This document shows, piece after piece, positions 9,735 to 18,900 of a stretch of DNA of 64,000 nt (position 1 is the first letter of the stretch; the number at the start of each line of letters is the position of its first letter). The stretch comes from Acinetobacter sp. WCHA55 (GTDB lineage: Bacteria; Pseudomonadota; Gammaproteobacteria; Pseudomonadales; Moraxellaceae). Position numbers and translations under genes: made by a program. Where the stretch lies: NCBI RefSeq assembly GCF_002165305.2, contig NZ_CP032286.1, positions 2,728,001 through 2,792,000 on the forward strand, in the 5' to 3' direction. Under the pieces are notes generated by a model. It did no database searches, was not told the origin of the DNA, and saw only the letters and a program-made list of their open reading frames with translations.

Positions 9735-9762
9735 AAGAATTAAAAATTCTTTCTGCTATTAT
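9735..9762 (+). promoter_or_regulatory. Extended -10 promoter and palindrome upstream of fabB
   Basis: TGcTATTAT (9754-9762) matches an extended -10 element. Just upstream, AAGAATT (9735-9741) and AATTCTT (9745-9751) form a perfect palindrome that would overlie the -35 region. It does not resemble the E. coli FabR site, and no regulator is assigned. Confidence 0.4.
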
Positions 9763-9863
9763 GATCTGCATTAAAAACATAAGAGTTGCAATTGGCTTAG
9801 AAATAAATTGTTGATTCATCTTTAAGCGTAGCTCTGCAAAACCACCATATAAGGGATCTTTAA

Positions 9864-11093
9864 ATGAAACGTGTAGTAATCACTGGCATGGGTATCAACT
9901 CATGTATCGGTAATACTTTGGAAGAAGTTACTCATGCATTACAAAACGGGATTTCTGGGACACGTTTTAACCCAACCTATGCTGAACTCAATTTTAAAAG
10001 TCATATCAGTGCTGCTGCTGAACAAGACTTTGATGGTATCGACCGTAAGCTAAAACGCTTTATGGGTGTTTGTGCCATGTATGCATACAATGCTGCGGTT
10101 GCTGCGGTTGAAAACGCAGGCTTAACAGCAGAGCAAATTGGTGGCAACCCACGCTATGGTATCGCGGGTGGTTCAGGTGGTGGTTCAACTGCATCTGTAG
10201 TTGAAATGAAAGAATTATTAGACACCAAAGGCGCACGTAAAGTTGGTCCGTTCTTCGTACCACGTAATATGTCGAATACGATTACAGCAAACGTTGGCGT
10301 TGCTTTTAAAATGCAAGGTGTTGCACACACCATTACCAGCGCATGTGCAACGTCTGCTGATGCCATTGGTTATGCCTACAACTTGATTCAACTCGGCAAA
10401 CAAGACTTAATGCTTGCAGGTGGCGGTGAAGAAGATCACTGGTCACAAAGCTTATTGTTTGATGCGATGGGTGCACTTTGCTCGAAGTACAATGACACAC
10501 CTGAAACTGCATCTCGTCCATATTCAGCAGACCGTGACGGTTTCGTTATTGCTGGTGGTGGCGGTTTCGTGGTACTTGAGTCACTTGAACACGCTCAAGC
10601 ACGTGGTGCTAACATTTTGGCTGAAGTTGTTGCTTACGCTGCGAACAGTGACGGTGCAGACATGGTTGCACCATCTGGTGAAGGTGCAACACGTTGTGTA
10701 CTTATGGCACTTGAAGAAGCGAAACAACACGGTGTAGACAGCATTGACTATGTCAATACACACGGTACGTCTACACCAGCAGGTGATATTACAGAATTAT
10801 TGGCAATGGAACGTGCCTTTGGTGAAGGTAAAGTTCCTCCACTCAGCTCGACTAAGTCAATGACAGGTCACAGCTTGGGTGCTGCAGGTGTACAAGAAGC
10901 GATTTACTCTGTATTAATGATGCAAAATGACTTTATTGCACCAAACATCAACGTGACTGAACTTGATGAAGGCGCAAAACCTTTTGACATCGTACTTGAA
11001 AAACGTGATGCAAAATTGAATACTGTGATGAGTAACAGTTTCGGTTTTGGCGGTGTAAATGCTTGTCTCATTTTTAAAAAATGGGAAGGCTAA
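9864..11093 (+). CDS. fabB: beta-ketoacyl-ACP synthase I (FabB)
   Basis: Condensing enzyme of type II fatty acid synthesis, 409 residues, joining acyl-enzyme and malonyl-ACP with loss of CO2. The thiolase-fold active site is complete: Cys161 in TSACATSA, His300 in NTHGTSTPAGD, Lys331 and His336 in TKSMTGHSLGAAG, and the glycine-rich SNSFGFGGVNA near the C-terminus. The FabB rather than FabF assignment rests on length and the MKRVVITGMG start; FabB is the form needed for unsaturated fatty acid synthesis. It is monocistronic or cotranscribed with hemJ 77 bp downstream. Confidence 0.93.
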   Translation: MKRVVITGMGINSCIGNTLEEVTHALQNGISGTRFNPTYAELNFKSHISAAAEQDFDGIDRKLKRFMGVCAMYAYNAAVAAVENAGLTAEQIGGNPRYGIAGGSGGGSTASVVEMKELLDTKGARKVGPFFVPRNMSNTITANVGVAFKMQGVAHTITSACATSADAIGYAYNLIQLGKQDLMLAGGGEEDHWSQSLLFDAMGALCSKYNDTPETASRPYSADRDGFVIAGGGGFVVLESLEHAQARGANILAEVVAYAANSDGADMVAPSGEGATRCVLMALEEAKQHGVDSIDYVNTHGTSTPAGDITELLAMERAFGEGKVPPLSSTKSMTGHSLGAAGVQEAIYSVLMMQNDFIAPNINVTELDEGAKPFDIVLEKRDAKLNTVMSNSFGFGGVNACLIFKKWEG

Positions 11094-11170
11094 TTTAAGA
11101 AATCTTGATCATTCATTGCCGATGCAGTGAATGATCAACTTTCCACACTGCCCTTTAATAGGGTGAATTG

Positions 11171-11623
11171 ATGGATGCTCCTTCTGATGCTTTCCTCTGG
11201 GTAAAAGCATTACATATCATTGCAGTCGTTTGTTGGTTCGCTGCGCTCTTCTACCTCCCTCGTTTATATGTCTATCACGCCATGAGTGAAGATGCCGTCA
11301 GTCATCAGCGCTTTGAAGTGATGGAGCGCAAGTTGTACCGTGGCATAATGTGGCCTGCCATGATTGCCACACTCATTACGGCACACTTTTTGGTCGATTG
11401 GGGCGATGCAACCCGTCACTACCATGATGCCTTGTGGTTTTATCTTAAAGTTGGTTTAGTAGGACTATTGGTGATCTACCACTTTGTTTGCGGTTATTAC
11501 CGTAAGAAATTGATTGGTCATGCGCACTACAAGTCACACAAATTTTGGCGCTTCTTTAACGAAATGCCGACCCTCATTTTATTTGCTGTGGTGATTTTAG
11601 TCGTGGTTAAACCGACATTTTAA
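11171..11623 (+). CDS. hemJ: Protoporphyrinogen IX oxidase HemJ
   Basis: A 150-residue membrane protein with four predicted helices, matching HemJ (formerly UPF0093), the heme-pathway enzyme that oxidises protoporphyrinogen IX to protoporphyrin IX and was recognised in Acinetobacter. The signature ALHIIAVVCWFAALFYLPRL contains the conserved His of helix 1, and RGIMWPAM and the YLKVGLV segment follow. I use the ATG at 11171, with GGGTG six bases upstream. A TTG one codon earlier is also in frame but unlikely. It follows fabB on the same strand and is closed by a strong terminator. Confidence 0.92.
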   Translation: MDAPSDAFLWVKALHIIAVVCWFAALFYLPRLYVYHAMSEDAVSHQRFEVMERKLYRGIMWPAMIATLITAHFLVDWGDATRHYHDALWFYLKVGLVGLLVIYHFVCGYYRKKLIGHAHYKSHKFWRFFNEMPTLILFAVVILVVVKPTF

Positions 11624-11635
11624 AATCCCACACTT

Positions 11636-11666
11636 AAAAAGCCCCGATTGATTCGGGGCTTTTTAA
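11636..11666. terminator. Bidirectional intrinsic terminator after hemJ
   Basis: AAAAAGCCCCGA/TCGGGGCTTTTT forms a GC-rich stem with T-runs in both directions, between convergent hemJ and the acyltransferase gene. Confidence 0.9.
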
Positions 11667-11704
11667 TGTCTGTAAAAAATCAACAGTACAACTCAAGATC
11701 CACG

Positions 11705-12811
11705 CTATGACCGCATCCCCAATTGACGAATTTTTAAATTGAGCGGGGTCGAATAATATTTCTCAATCGCCCAACTCAAAATAAACACCGCGATAAAATA
11801 AACAGGCAACAACATCAACTTTTCAGCCGCTAAAGTGGCTTTTGGGAAATACACCACTTTCATTAAGCCAAGAATAATCAAATGAAACAGATACATTTCA
11901 TAGCTGCGCTGCCCAATCCAGACCAAACTCCGTGCCATGTGTGAAACAGGTTTAGCTTTCGGCTCTTGAGAAAAGCAAAATATGAGTAATGCCGTCAGTA
12001 ACGCAAATACGCTGATGCCCCAAGTACTCACCTCTTTGATGGGTGCATAAACATATAAAGCGGTCATTAGAAACGCGGTTACTGCAACAATCATTTTTTG
12101 ATTATAAATAGTTCCTTTGAAATGCTGCGCATACATTGCGGTGAGGCAGCCAATCGCAATTCCATCAAAGCTAGAAAAATAGTGATACAGATAAGCCCCA
12201 CTTTCCTCACCAAAATGGAGGGCACGAAAATACGGTGCATACGCGATGACGGCGAGCAGAAAAACAATAAAGCCTTTGCCCCGACCCAGTGCTAAACACA
12301 GGACAGGAAAGGCTAAATAGAAGACTTCTTCAACCGATAAAGACCACAATACGCCCAAAGCATAGTTCACCCAACCATATTCAATAATCAGTAGATTCAT
12401 CCAGAAACTCAAAGCTGAAAGAACAGTCACAGCATAGGACACCTCTACGCCATTGGGCGCCTGATTGATAAATGGGTTCAACCCTAAACTCCCAAGCACG
12501 CTAACCATTGCGATCAATAACACCAGACACGGCATAATCCGGGCAATCCTGCGAACATAAAAATCTTTCAACTGAATCTGCGCCAAAGAACCGTTGCGCT
12601 GCAAAGTATGTTGGGTGATCAAAAAACCAGAAATGACAAAAAACATGGTCACACCATAGTTACCATTTCTTGCAATCAAGTTACTTAAGCTTTCGCCGCC
12701 AATGGGGATGCCGAGAAAGGTATCATGCAGTTTATAAGGGATATTGAAATGGTGAATCAGCACCAAAAGGATGGACACGCCACGCAGGATGTCAATTTTA
12801 TAATTACGCAT
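11705..12811 (-). CDS. Acyltransferase 3 family membrane protein (OafA/YrhL-like)
   Basis: A 368-residue integral membrane protein of the acyltransferase-3 family, with about ten hydrophobic helices spread over its length. The N-terminal segment DILRGVSILLVLIHHF carries the conserved Arg and the His pair thought to act in acyl transfer, and VISGFLITQHTLQRNGS and SLSVEEVFYLAFPVLCL are further family motifs. Such proteins O-acylate lipid A, O-antigen, peptidoglycan or exported glycans. There is no C-terminal SGNH domain. No polysaccharide genes surround it, so the acceptor cannot be guessed. Confidence 0.88.
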   Translation of the reverse strand: MRNYKIDILRGVSILLVLIHHFNIPYKLHDTFLGIPIGGESLSNLIARNGNYGVTMFFVISGFLITQHTLQRNGSLAQIQLKDFYVRRIARIMPCLVLLIAMVSVLGSLGLNPFINQAPNGVEVSYAVTVLSALSFWMNLLIIEYGWVNYALGVLWSLSVEEVFYLAFPVLCLALGRGKGFIVFLLAVIAYAPYFRALHFGEESGAYLYHYFSSFDGIAIGCLTAMYAQHFKGTIYNQKMIVAVTAFLMTALYVYAPIKEVSTWGISVFALLTALLIFCFSQEPKAKPVSHMARSLVWIGQRSYEMYLFHLIILGLMKVVYFPKATLAAEKLMLLPVYFIAVFILSWAIEKYYSTPLNLKIRQLGMRS

Positions 12812-12935
12812 AAATCATTATTAAAATTTTAAAGTGCTTCATTAAAAGTGAAACCGCCTGATTTAAACAGCTTTTATATATAAAATCATACAATGATCTA
12901 ACACTGAACTAGAATCCATTGATTCAGCTCAAGCA

Positions 12936-12968
12936 AAAAGAAAGCCCTGCTTATGCAGGACTTTCTTT
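12936..12968 (-). terminator. Intrinsic terminator after cycA
   Basis: AAAGTCCTGC/GCAGGGCTTT stem followed on the minus strand by CTTTTTG, 30 bp after the cycA stop. Confidence 0.8.
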
Positions 12969-12997
12969 CAAATATCACAAATACAGAATGAATTTAC

Positions 12998-14440
12998 TTA
13001 GTTATCCAGTTGCTGTTCTAACAGACGTTTTTTCATACGCGGTTTGTACAGCAGTTGATAGGTCACGGCTAAAATAATCACCCATAACGGACTGATCATC
13101 AATGCGCGAAGGGTATCCGCCTCTAAACTCAAAATAACCAACGTGAAGAATAAGAAGATTAAGACCACATAAGACATCCAAACACCACCCGGCATTTTAA
13201 AGGTCGATTTTGCATGTAGCTCAGGACGCAATTTACGGTAGCGGATATAGCACACCATAATAATGCTCCAGATACTGATAAACAGAATCACACACAATGA
13301 GCTGGCTAATGTAAAGGCTTCAACCGTGTTCGGCACAAAGTACTGTAGCGCCGCACCTGCCATGATAAAGGCACATGAGAAGAATAGGCCTTTTGCTGGT
13401 ACCGCACGTTTTGACAGACGAGCTAGGCTCTGTGGTGCTTGCCCTTCTCTTGCCAAACCAAACAGCATCCGTGATGTAGAGAACACACCACTATTCATGG
13501 AAGACATCACTGAAGACAGTACCACCAAGTTCATAATGATGGCTGAAGTTGGGATACCCGCATGTAAAAATAGTGAAACGAACGGGCTTTGATCCGCAGG
13601 AATTTGATTCCACGGCGTCACCGACATCACGACAAATAGCGACAACACATAGAATAAAATAATACGGGTTGGAATCGCATTCACTGCTTTCGGTAAGTTC
13701 TTTTCAGGGTCTTTGGTTTCAGCAGCCATGGTTCCAATCAACTCTACACCGACAAAGGCAAAGAGTGCAATTTGGAAGCCTGCTAAAAAGCCACTGCCGC
13801 CTTGAGGGAACATCCCGCCATGCGACCAAACATGACTGAAGCTTGCAACTGAACCACCTGGTACTTGGAAATGGCTAAACACCATAAAGCCACCAATCAC
13901 GATCAACCCTAAAATGGCTAAAATTTTGATTAAAGCAAACCAAAATTCAATTTCACCAAAGAGTTTCACAGTCAGCAAATTTAGCCCAAGGACAAACAGC
14001 ACACAGCCGACACTGATTAAAGCCTGTCCCATAGGCGTAAAGGTCATATCTGGCGGGAGCCAAAAGCCGAGATAGTTAATAATGGCTGCCAAGTCCGCAA
14101 TACCGACCAAGACCCAACCGAGCCAATAGGACCAACCGATATAGTAACCCGCACCTGGCCCAATCAAATCATGAGCCATGTCGATAAACGACTTATAGTG
14201 TAAATTGGACAATAAAATTTCGCCCAATGCACGCATGAGGAAGAAGAACATGGTCCCGATAATCATATAAATGATCAGAATCGAAGGACCAGCAAGAGAG
14301 ATGGTTTTGCCCGAACCCATGAACAGGCCCGTACCAATCGCACCACCAATGGCAATCAATTGCAGGTGGCGGTTGGATAATTTCCGTTGTAATTCATGCG
14401 ATGATGCATTTGCACCGTCAGCTTGTGGGGTAGTCGTCAT
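12998..14440 (-). CDS. cycA: D-serine/D-alanine/glycine permease (CycA-like)
   Basis: A 480-residue amino-acid/polyamine/organocation permease with twelve predicted membrane helices. The helix 1 break IAIGGAIGTGLFMGSGKTIS is the amino-acid binding signature of this family. CycA imports D-alanine, D-serine and glycine and is the entry route for D-cycloserine. The choice of CycA over related aromatic or proline permeases is supported by the neighbours: ridA, alanine racemase, D-amino acid dehydrogenase and an Lrp-type regulator lie just upstream on the same strand (142-bp gap to ridA), forming an alanine utilisation cluster. The ribosome-binding site AGGATG precedes the ATG. Confidence 0.9.
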   Translation of the reverse strand: MTTTPQADGANASSHELQRKLSNRHLQLIAIGGAIGTGLFMGSGKTISLAGPSILIIYMIIGTMFFFLMRALGEILLSNLHYKSFIDMAHDLIGPGAGYYIGWSYWLGWVLVGIADLAAIINYLGFWLPPDMTFTPMGQALISVGCVLFVLGLNLLTVKLFGEIEFWFALIKILAILGLIVIGGFMVFSHFQVPGGSVASFSHVWSHGGMFPQGGSGFLAGFQIALFAFVGVELIGTMAAETKDPEKNLPKAVNAIPTRIILFYVLSLFVVMSVTPWNQIPADQSPFVSLFLHAGIPTSAIIMNLVVLSSVMSSMNSGVFSTSRMLFGLAREGQAPQSLARLSKRAVPAKGLFFSCAFIMAGAALQYFVPNTVEAFTLASSLCVILFISIWSIIMVCYIRYRKLRPELHAKSTFKMPGGVWMSYVVLIFLFFTLVILSLEADTLRALMISPLWVIILAVTYQLLYKPRMKKRLLEQQLDN

Positions 14441-14582
14441 AATTTAACATCCTGTTAAAGTCCTTTTTTGCGTATAAACCAAGTTCATACAGTGCTCGTT
14501 TTCCTAACGGGCGGTATTTATACGCTGATCAGCCATTCAGCCTGGGCCAAAGGGCTGATACACACGGGGAGAGTTTAAAAAA

Positions 14583-14942
14583 TTAGTTTTGTGCGGCCGT
14601 TACTGCAATTTCGATCAACCAGTTTGGATTCACCAAATCAGCCTGAATCGTGGCACGTGAAGGTGCTACACAACCGTTCATCCAATCAATCCAAATCGCA
14701 TTGACTGTAGAAAAATCAGAGAGATTTTTGATGTAAAGCTGAGCAGATAACAAACGTGATTTATCTGTATTTGCCAAAGCTAAAAGCTCATCAATTGTTG
14801 CTAAAATTTCACGGGTCTGACCTGCGACATCATTGTCGGTATTTTTTGGCACTTGCCCTGACAAATACACCACTTGATTAAACACAGTGACTGCACTCAT
14901 GACTTCGTTGGTGTTGAATTTTTGAATGTCTGAATGTGACAT
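14583..14942 (-). CDS. RidA-family enamine/imine deaminase
   Basis: A 119-residue YjgF/YER057c/UK114-type protein. The start is the ATG at 14942 (MSHSDIQKF), with AGGAAAG just upstream; an in-frame extension to 15017 runs into the racemase gene and has no support. RidA proteins hydrolyse reactive 2-aminoacrylate and other enamines or imines to ketoacids. The conserved Arg is in APSRATIQADL. Here it sits 37 bp after alanine racemase and upstream of cycA, so it probably clears imine products of D-amino acid dehydrogenase or PLP enzymes during alanine and serine catabolism. Confidence 0.9.
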   Translation of the reverse strand: MSHSDIQKFNTNEVMSAVTVFNQVVYLSGQVPKNTDNDVAGQTREILATIDELLALANTDKSRLLSAQLYIKNLSDFSTVNAIWIDWMNGCVAPSRATIQADLVNPNWLIEIAVTAAQN

Positions 14943-14979
14943 AGGTCTTTCCTTGTATGAAACTGTATAAAAATAAAAT

Positions 14980-16077
14980 TTAATCTTGGATAAAATTGAC
15001 ACGTGCAGTAACAGCACACATCAGCTCATAGCCAATCGTGCCTGAACCTGCTGCGACTTCATCAATGCTAAGCACAGTGCCCTGTTTCGAAGTACCCCAC
15101 AGCACCACTTCGCTGCCAACTTGGGCATTTGGGAGGTGAGATAAATCGACCGCTAACATGTCCATGCTCACCCGTCCGACCAAGCTACTGCGTTGTCCAT
15201 CGACTAAAATAGGCGTACCTGTTGCGGTAATCCGTTGATAACCATCGGCATAACCACAAGCCACAATACCCACACGCATGTCGCTTTCAGCAATGAACTT
15301 TGAGCCATAACCGACACTATCGCCTGCTTTTAACTGCTGAATGGCAATCAACTCGCTACGCAAACTCATGGCGGGTTGCAAATCCCAGTCTTGAATCGAA
15401 TGGGTTGGATAATCTGGTGAGCTACCATAGAGCATGATGCCGCTGCGGATCACATCCGACTGCAACTGTTCATGACGTAAGATGGCTGCACTGTTACTGA
15501 CTGAACGTGCACCTGGTAGATCATGGGTAATGGCATCAAATAACTGACATTGATGTGCAATGCCGTCACGTCCGAAACGCTCACCATCGGCATCCGAAAA
15601 ATGCATCATATGGGTCAAACGTTGAACTTGAGGCAAGTTTGAAAGCTGCTGCCACACTTGACGGTACTGTTCAGGACGGAAACCTAAACGGTTCATGCCG
15701 CTGTTCATTTTTAAATAAACATCGAACTCTGCCTCTAAAGGAAAACGCGCTAACCATTCAAGTTGATATTCACTATGAATACTGAAGCTTAAACCTAGCT
15801 CATGGCAGTCAAATAGATCTTGCTCTGAGAAAATACCTTCAAGTAACAAAATTGGGCCTGTCCAACCCAAAGCACGAATGCGTTTTGCCTCTGCCAAATC
15901 GAGTAGCGCAAAACCATCGGCAGATTTGAACGCTTGATAGACGCGTTCAATACCGTGACCATAAGCATTGGCTTTGACCACCGCATAGACTTGGCTATTC
16001 GGCATTTTAGTGCGAGCAACATTTAAATTATGCTGCAGTGATTGGCTATGAATCACTGCAGTAATTGGACGTGGCAT
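14980..16077 (-). CDS. dadX: Alanine racemase (catabolic DadX type)
   Basis: PLP-dependent racemase of 365 residues interconverting L- and D-alanine. The cofactor Lys35 lies in YAVVKANAYGHG, and the second catalytic base, a Tyr, is in DSVGYGSKF in the C-terminal beta domain. It sits 36 bp downstream of dadA, so I assign the catabolic DadX role, converting L-alanine to D-alanine for oxidation by DadA; it can also supply D-alanine for peptidoglycan. Whether a separate biosynthetic alr exists elsewhere cannot be judged. Confidence 0.93.
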   Translation of the reverse strand: MPRPITAVIHSQSLQHNLNVARTKMPNSQVYAVVKANAYGHGIERVYQAFKSADGFALLDLAEAKRIRALGWTGPILLLEGIFSEQDLFDCHELGLSFSIHSEYQLEWLARFPLEAEFDVYLKMNSGMNRLGFRPEQYRQVWQQLSNLPQVQRLTHMMHFSDADGERFGRDGIAHQCQLFDAITHDLPGARSVSNSAAILRHEQLQSDVIRSGIMLYGSSPDYPTHSIQDWDLQPAMSLRSELIAIQQLKAGDSVGYGSKFIAESDMRVGIVACGYADGYQRITATGTPILVDGQRSSLVGRVSMDMLAVDLSHLPNAQVGSEVVLWGTSKQGTVLSIDEVAAGSGTIGYELMCAVTARVNFIQD

Positions 16078-16113
16078 TGTTTTCTTCCTTGAATCAATAT
16101 GGCCTAAAACGAA

Positions 16114-17373
16114 TTAGGCTGCTGAAGGATAACGTTGAATAGAGAGACCTTCAGTACTGATGTCTGGTTGATGATTCATCACCAAGTCACTAATAAGCTT
16201 GCCTGAACCACATGCCATGGTCCAACCCAAGGTGCCGTGTCCTGTATTTAAGAATAGGTTTTTAAAACGAGTCGCACCAATGATTGGCGTTGAGTCTGGT
16301 GTCATTGGACGTAAACCTGTCCAGAAACTGGCTTCAGCTAAGTTTCCGCCTGGGAATAAGTCTTGAGTCACCATCTCCAAAGTTGCACGGCGATCTTGGT
16401 TTAAACCGTGGTTGAAACCACTCAGTTCTGCCATCCCCCCCACACGGATACGTTGGTCAAAACGCGTGATGGCAATTTTATAAGTTTCATCAAGAACCGT
16501 AGACTGTGGCGCAAATGCAGGATCTACAATTGGAATGGTTAGTGAGTAGCCTTTGACAGGGTATACAGGCAAATTCAAATTCAATGGCTTCAAGAAATCA
16601 CGTGAATAACTACCAAAAGCAAGCACATAACGGTCTGCTGTAAGCACTTGACCATCCACCACCACGCCTTTGATTTCATCCCCTTCAACCACTAGTTTTT
16701 CAACATTTTGGTTAAATTTAAATTCTACACCCATGTCTTTTGCAAGGTTTGCCAAAGCATTGGTAAATAGGTAACAGTCACCTGTTTCATCATTCGGTAA
16801 ATGCAAACCACCGACCAGTTTGTCTTTGGCATATTCTAAAGCTGGCTCAACTTTGGCTAAGTCATCTTTTAATAATAGTTCGTAGTCGACGCCACATTCT
16901 TTTAACACTTGGATGTCACGTTGTACGGCATCCAATTGAGCTTCATTACGGAAAACCTGTAAAGTTCCTTTCGCGCGGTTTTCATAGTGAATGCCAGTTT
17001 CTTTACGTAGTTCACGTAAGCAGTCACGGCTGTATTCAGCAACACGCGTCATACGTTCTTTGTTAATGGCATAACTTTGTGGATTGCAGTTTTTTAACAT
17101 CTGCGCCATCCAGTTTAACTGCCACATGCTACCATCAATGTTAATGGCTAAGGGTGCATGATGTTGGAACATCCACTTTACGGCTTTAAACGGAATACCA
17201 GGTGCAGCCCACGGTGTAGAATAACCCGGAGAGATTTGCCCTGCGTTCCCAAAGCTAGTTTCTTCAGCAGGACCAGCTTGACGGTCTAAAACCGTAACAC
17301 TTGCGCCTTGTTGTGCAAGGTAATATGCACTTGCAACACCGATGACACCACTACCTAAGACAATTACACGCAT
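16114..17373 (-). CDS. dadA: D-amino acid dehydrogenase small subunit
   Basis: FAD-dependent dehydrogenase, 419 residues, oxidising D-alanine and other D-amino acids to the 2-oxo acid and ammonia and feeding electrons to the respiratory chain at the inner membrane. The N-terminus [19 protein letters not shown] holds the FAD Rossmann motif, and the C-terminal FAD site [14 protein letters not shown] is present. I start at the ATG at 17373. An upstream in-frame ATG at 17391 adds MCKGSV and is less typical. First gene of dadA-dadX-ridA-cycA and divergent from the Lrp-type regulator. Confidence 0.95.
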   Translation of the reverse strand: MRVIVLGSGVIGVASAYYLAQQGASVTVLDRQAGPAEETSFGNAGQISPGYSTPWAAPGIPFKAVKWMFQHHAPLAINIDGSMWQLNWMAQMLKNCNPQSYAINKERMTRVAEYSRDCLRELRKETGIHYENRAKGTLQVFRNEAQLDAVQRDIQVLKECGVDYELLLKDDLAKVEPALEYAKDKLVGGLHLPNDETGDCYLFTNALANLAKDMGVEFKFNQNVEKLVVEGDEIKGVVVDGQVLTADRYVLAFGSYSRDFLKPLNLNLPVYPVKGYSLTIPIVDPAFAPQSTVLDETYKIAITRFDQRIRVGGMAELSGFNHGLNQDRRATLEMVTQDLFPGGNLAEASFWTGLRPMTPDSTPIIGATRFKNLFLNTGHGTLGWTMACGSGKLISDLVMNHQPDISTEGLSIQRYPSAA

Positions 17374-17510
17374 GACTGATCCCTTACACACACTAGTTTA
17401 TTTCACTAGTATATTTTTAGGTTAATAGTTTTTTTCACTGTTTTTATCATTATAATCTAGGTAAATCGCCATTTTTGTCGCGCTAAAATTCTAAACATAG
17501 GAAATTTATA

Positions 17511-17975
17511 ATGCGTAAATTAGATCGGATTGATCAGCAAATTTTAGACATTTTGCAGCGCGATGGACGAATTGCGATTAGTGAATTGGCTTCTCGCGTT
17601 AACCTTTCAACCACGCCATGTTCGGAACGCGTCAAACGCTTAGAGCGTGATGGTATTATCATGGGTTACTACGCACGCCTCAATCCGCAACTGGTCGATC
17701 GAAACTTATTGGTATTTTTAGAAATTAAGCTGTCAGCTAAGTCTGGCGATGTGTTTGATCAAGTGGCGCGTGACTTGGTCGAAATTCCTGAGGTTTTAGA
17801 ATGCCATCTGATTTCAGGTGAATTCGATTATTTGGTCAAAGCCCGTTTAAAAGAAATGAGTGCCTACCGACGCCTATTGGGTGATTTACTAAAAAAACTG
17901 CCCTCTTCAGCGTCATCGCACAGTTATATTGTGATGGAAGAAGTCAAAGAAAGTTTTTATTTGGACATTCGCTAA
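17511..17975 (+). CDS. dadR: Lrp/AsnC-family regulator, probable DadR
   Basis: A 154-residue Lrp-type protein: an N-terminal helix-turn-helix (about residues 5-55, ISELASRVNLSTTPCSERVKRL) followed by the RAM ligand-binding domain (about 70-150). Its position divergent from dadA with 137 bp between starts is the same as that of dadR in Pseudomonas, where the regulator activates dadAX in response to alanine. A TATAAT-like box lies in the spacer at 17451-17456. The DadR assignment is by context and family. Confidence 0.88.
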   Translation: MRKLDRIDQQILDILQRDGRIAISELASRVNLSTTPCSERVKRLERDGIIMGYYARLNPQLVDRNLLVFLEIKLSAKSGDVFDQVARDLVEIPEVLECHLISGEFDYLVKARLKEMSAYRRLLGDLLKKLPSSASSHSYIVMEEVKESFYLDIR

Positions 17976-18058
17976 AGCTTATTAAAAATATGCATTTTAA
18001 AAATGCATTCACTTTAAATGTTTAAAATCTATCGATTCCCTATTGGAAATTCTGCATC

Positions 18059-18802
18059 ATGTTTAACAAACTTATGTCTAGTCTTGGCTTACAAGGCATT
18101 CAAGTCGATACTCGTCTACACACCACCGCGCCACAAGCGGGTCAAGCCATTCAGGGTGAGGTTATTTTTAAAGGTGTAGCATCTAATAAAATTATCAACG
18201 GTATTTATTTAAAGCTCATGACCACAGCCGAGGTTGAGTCAGATGATGCTGAATACAATAGCGCGTTAAGTATTGCCGAATGGCACATTAGCGGGTCTTT
18301 TGAGTTACAAGCCCATCAGTCACATGCATTTCCTTTTTCGATTCAACTGCCCTTTGAAACGCCAATTACAGATGTGCCTTGTCGCATCAATAAAACCCGA
18401 GTGTGGTTACATACGCATTTAGATGTGGACTGGGGACTCGATGCAACTGACAAAGACTATTTACAGATCTTACCGACACCGACCATGCAGGCATTTATTC
18501 AAGCCATGCAGCAATGCGGTTTTCAGTTGATGACCGTCGATGTTGAAAAAGGCCAATTGCGTGGCAACGGCTTCTACTCCAGTATTGGTTGTTATCAAGA
18601 ACTTGAATTTAGACCTATGCAATTGTTCAATAGTATCAATGAAGTTGAAGTGTCCTTTGTGGCAGAGCAACATCAAACCCATGTGCTTTTGGAAGTGGAT
18701 CGTAAATTTCGTGGTGATGGCTTCAACAGCCTTACCATTCCACATCATCAGGCCAATCCTGCACTGTTAGCGAATGAAATTAGACGTATGTTGGGACTTT
18801 AA
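18059..18802 (+). CDS. Spo0M-family (arrestin-like) protein
   Basis: A 247-residue protein of the SpoOM family, which adopts an arrestin-like beta-sandwich fold. The N-terminal half matches the family pattern (GEVIFKGV, NGIYLKLMTTAEVE, FPFSIQLPFETPIT). In Bacillus Spo0M affects sporulation and cell division; non-sporulating proteobacteria such as this one also carry it and its role there is unknown. It has no signal peptide. It stands between the Lrp-type regulator gene and a convergent HAD phosphatase and is probably monocistronic. Confidence 0.85.
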   Translation: MFNKLMSSLGLQGIQVDTRLHTTAPQAGQAIQGEVIFKGVASNKIINGIYLKLMTTAEVESDDAEYNSALSIAEWHISGSFELQAHQSHAFPFSIQLPFETPITDVPCRINKTRVWLHTHLDVDWGLDATDKDYLQILPTPTMQAFIQAMQQCGFQLMTVDVEKGQLRGNGFYSSIGCYQELEFRPMQLFNSINEVEVSFVAEQHQTHVLLEVDRKFRGDGFNSLTIPHHQANPALLANEIRRMLGL

Positions 18803-18814
18803 TTTTTTTAATCA

Positions 18815-18852
18815 CTGCGCACAACTGTTTAAATGTAGACAGTAGTGCGCAG
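18815..18852. other. Long interrupted hairpin between convergent genes
   Basis: CTGCGCAC-A-ACTGT pairs with ACAGT-A-GTGCGCAG, 13 bp with one A-A mismatch around a 10-nt loop. It has no T-run on either side, so it is not a classical intrinsic terminator although it lies where one would be expected. Confidence 0.5.
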
Positions 18853-18900
18853 TCTAAAAAGGCATTATTTAAATCCTGTCCGCATTAAATCCTATCTGAA

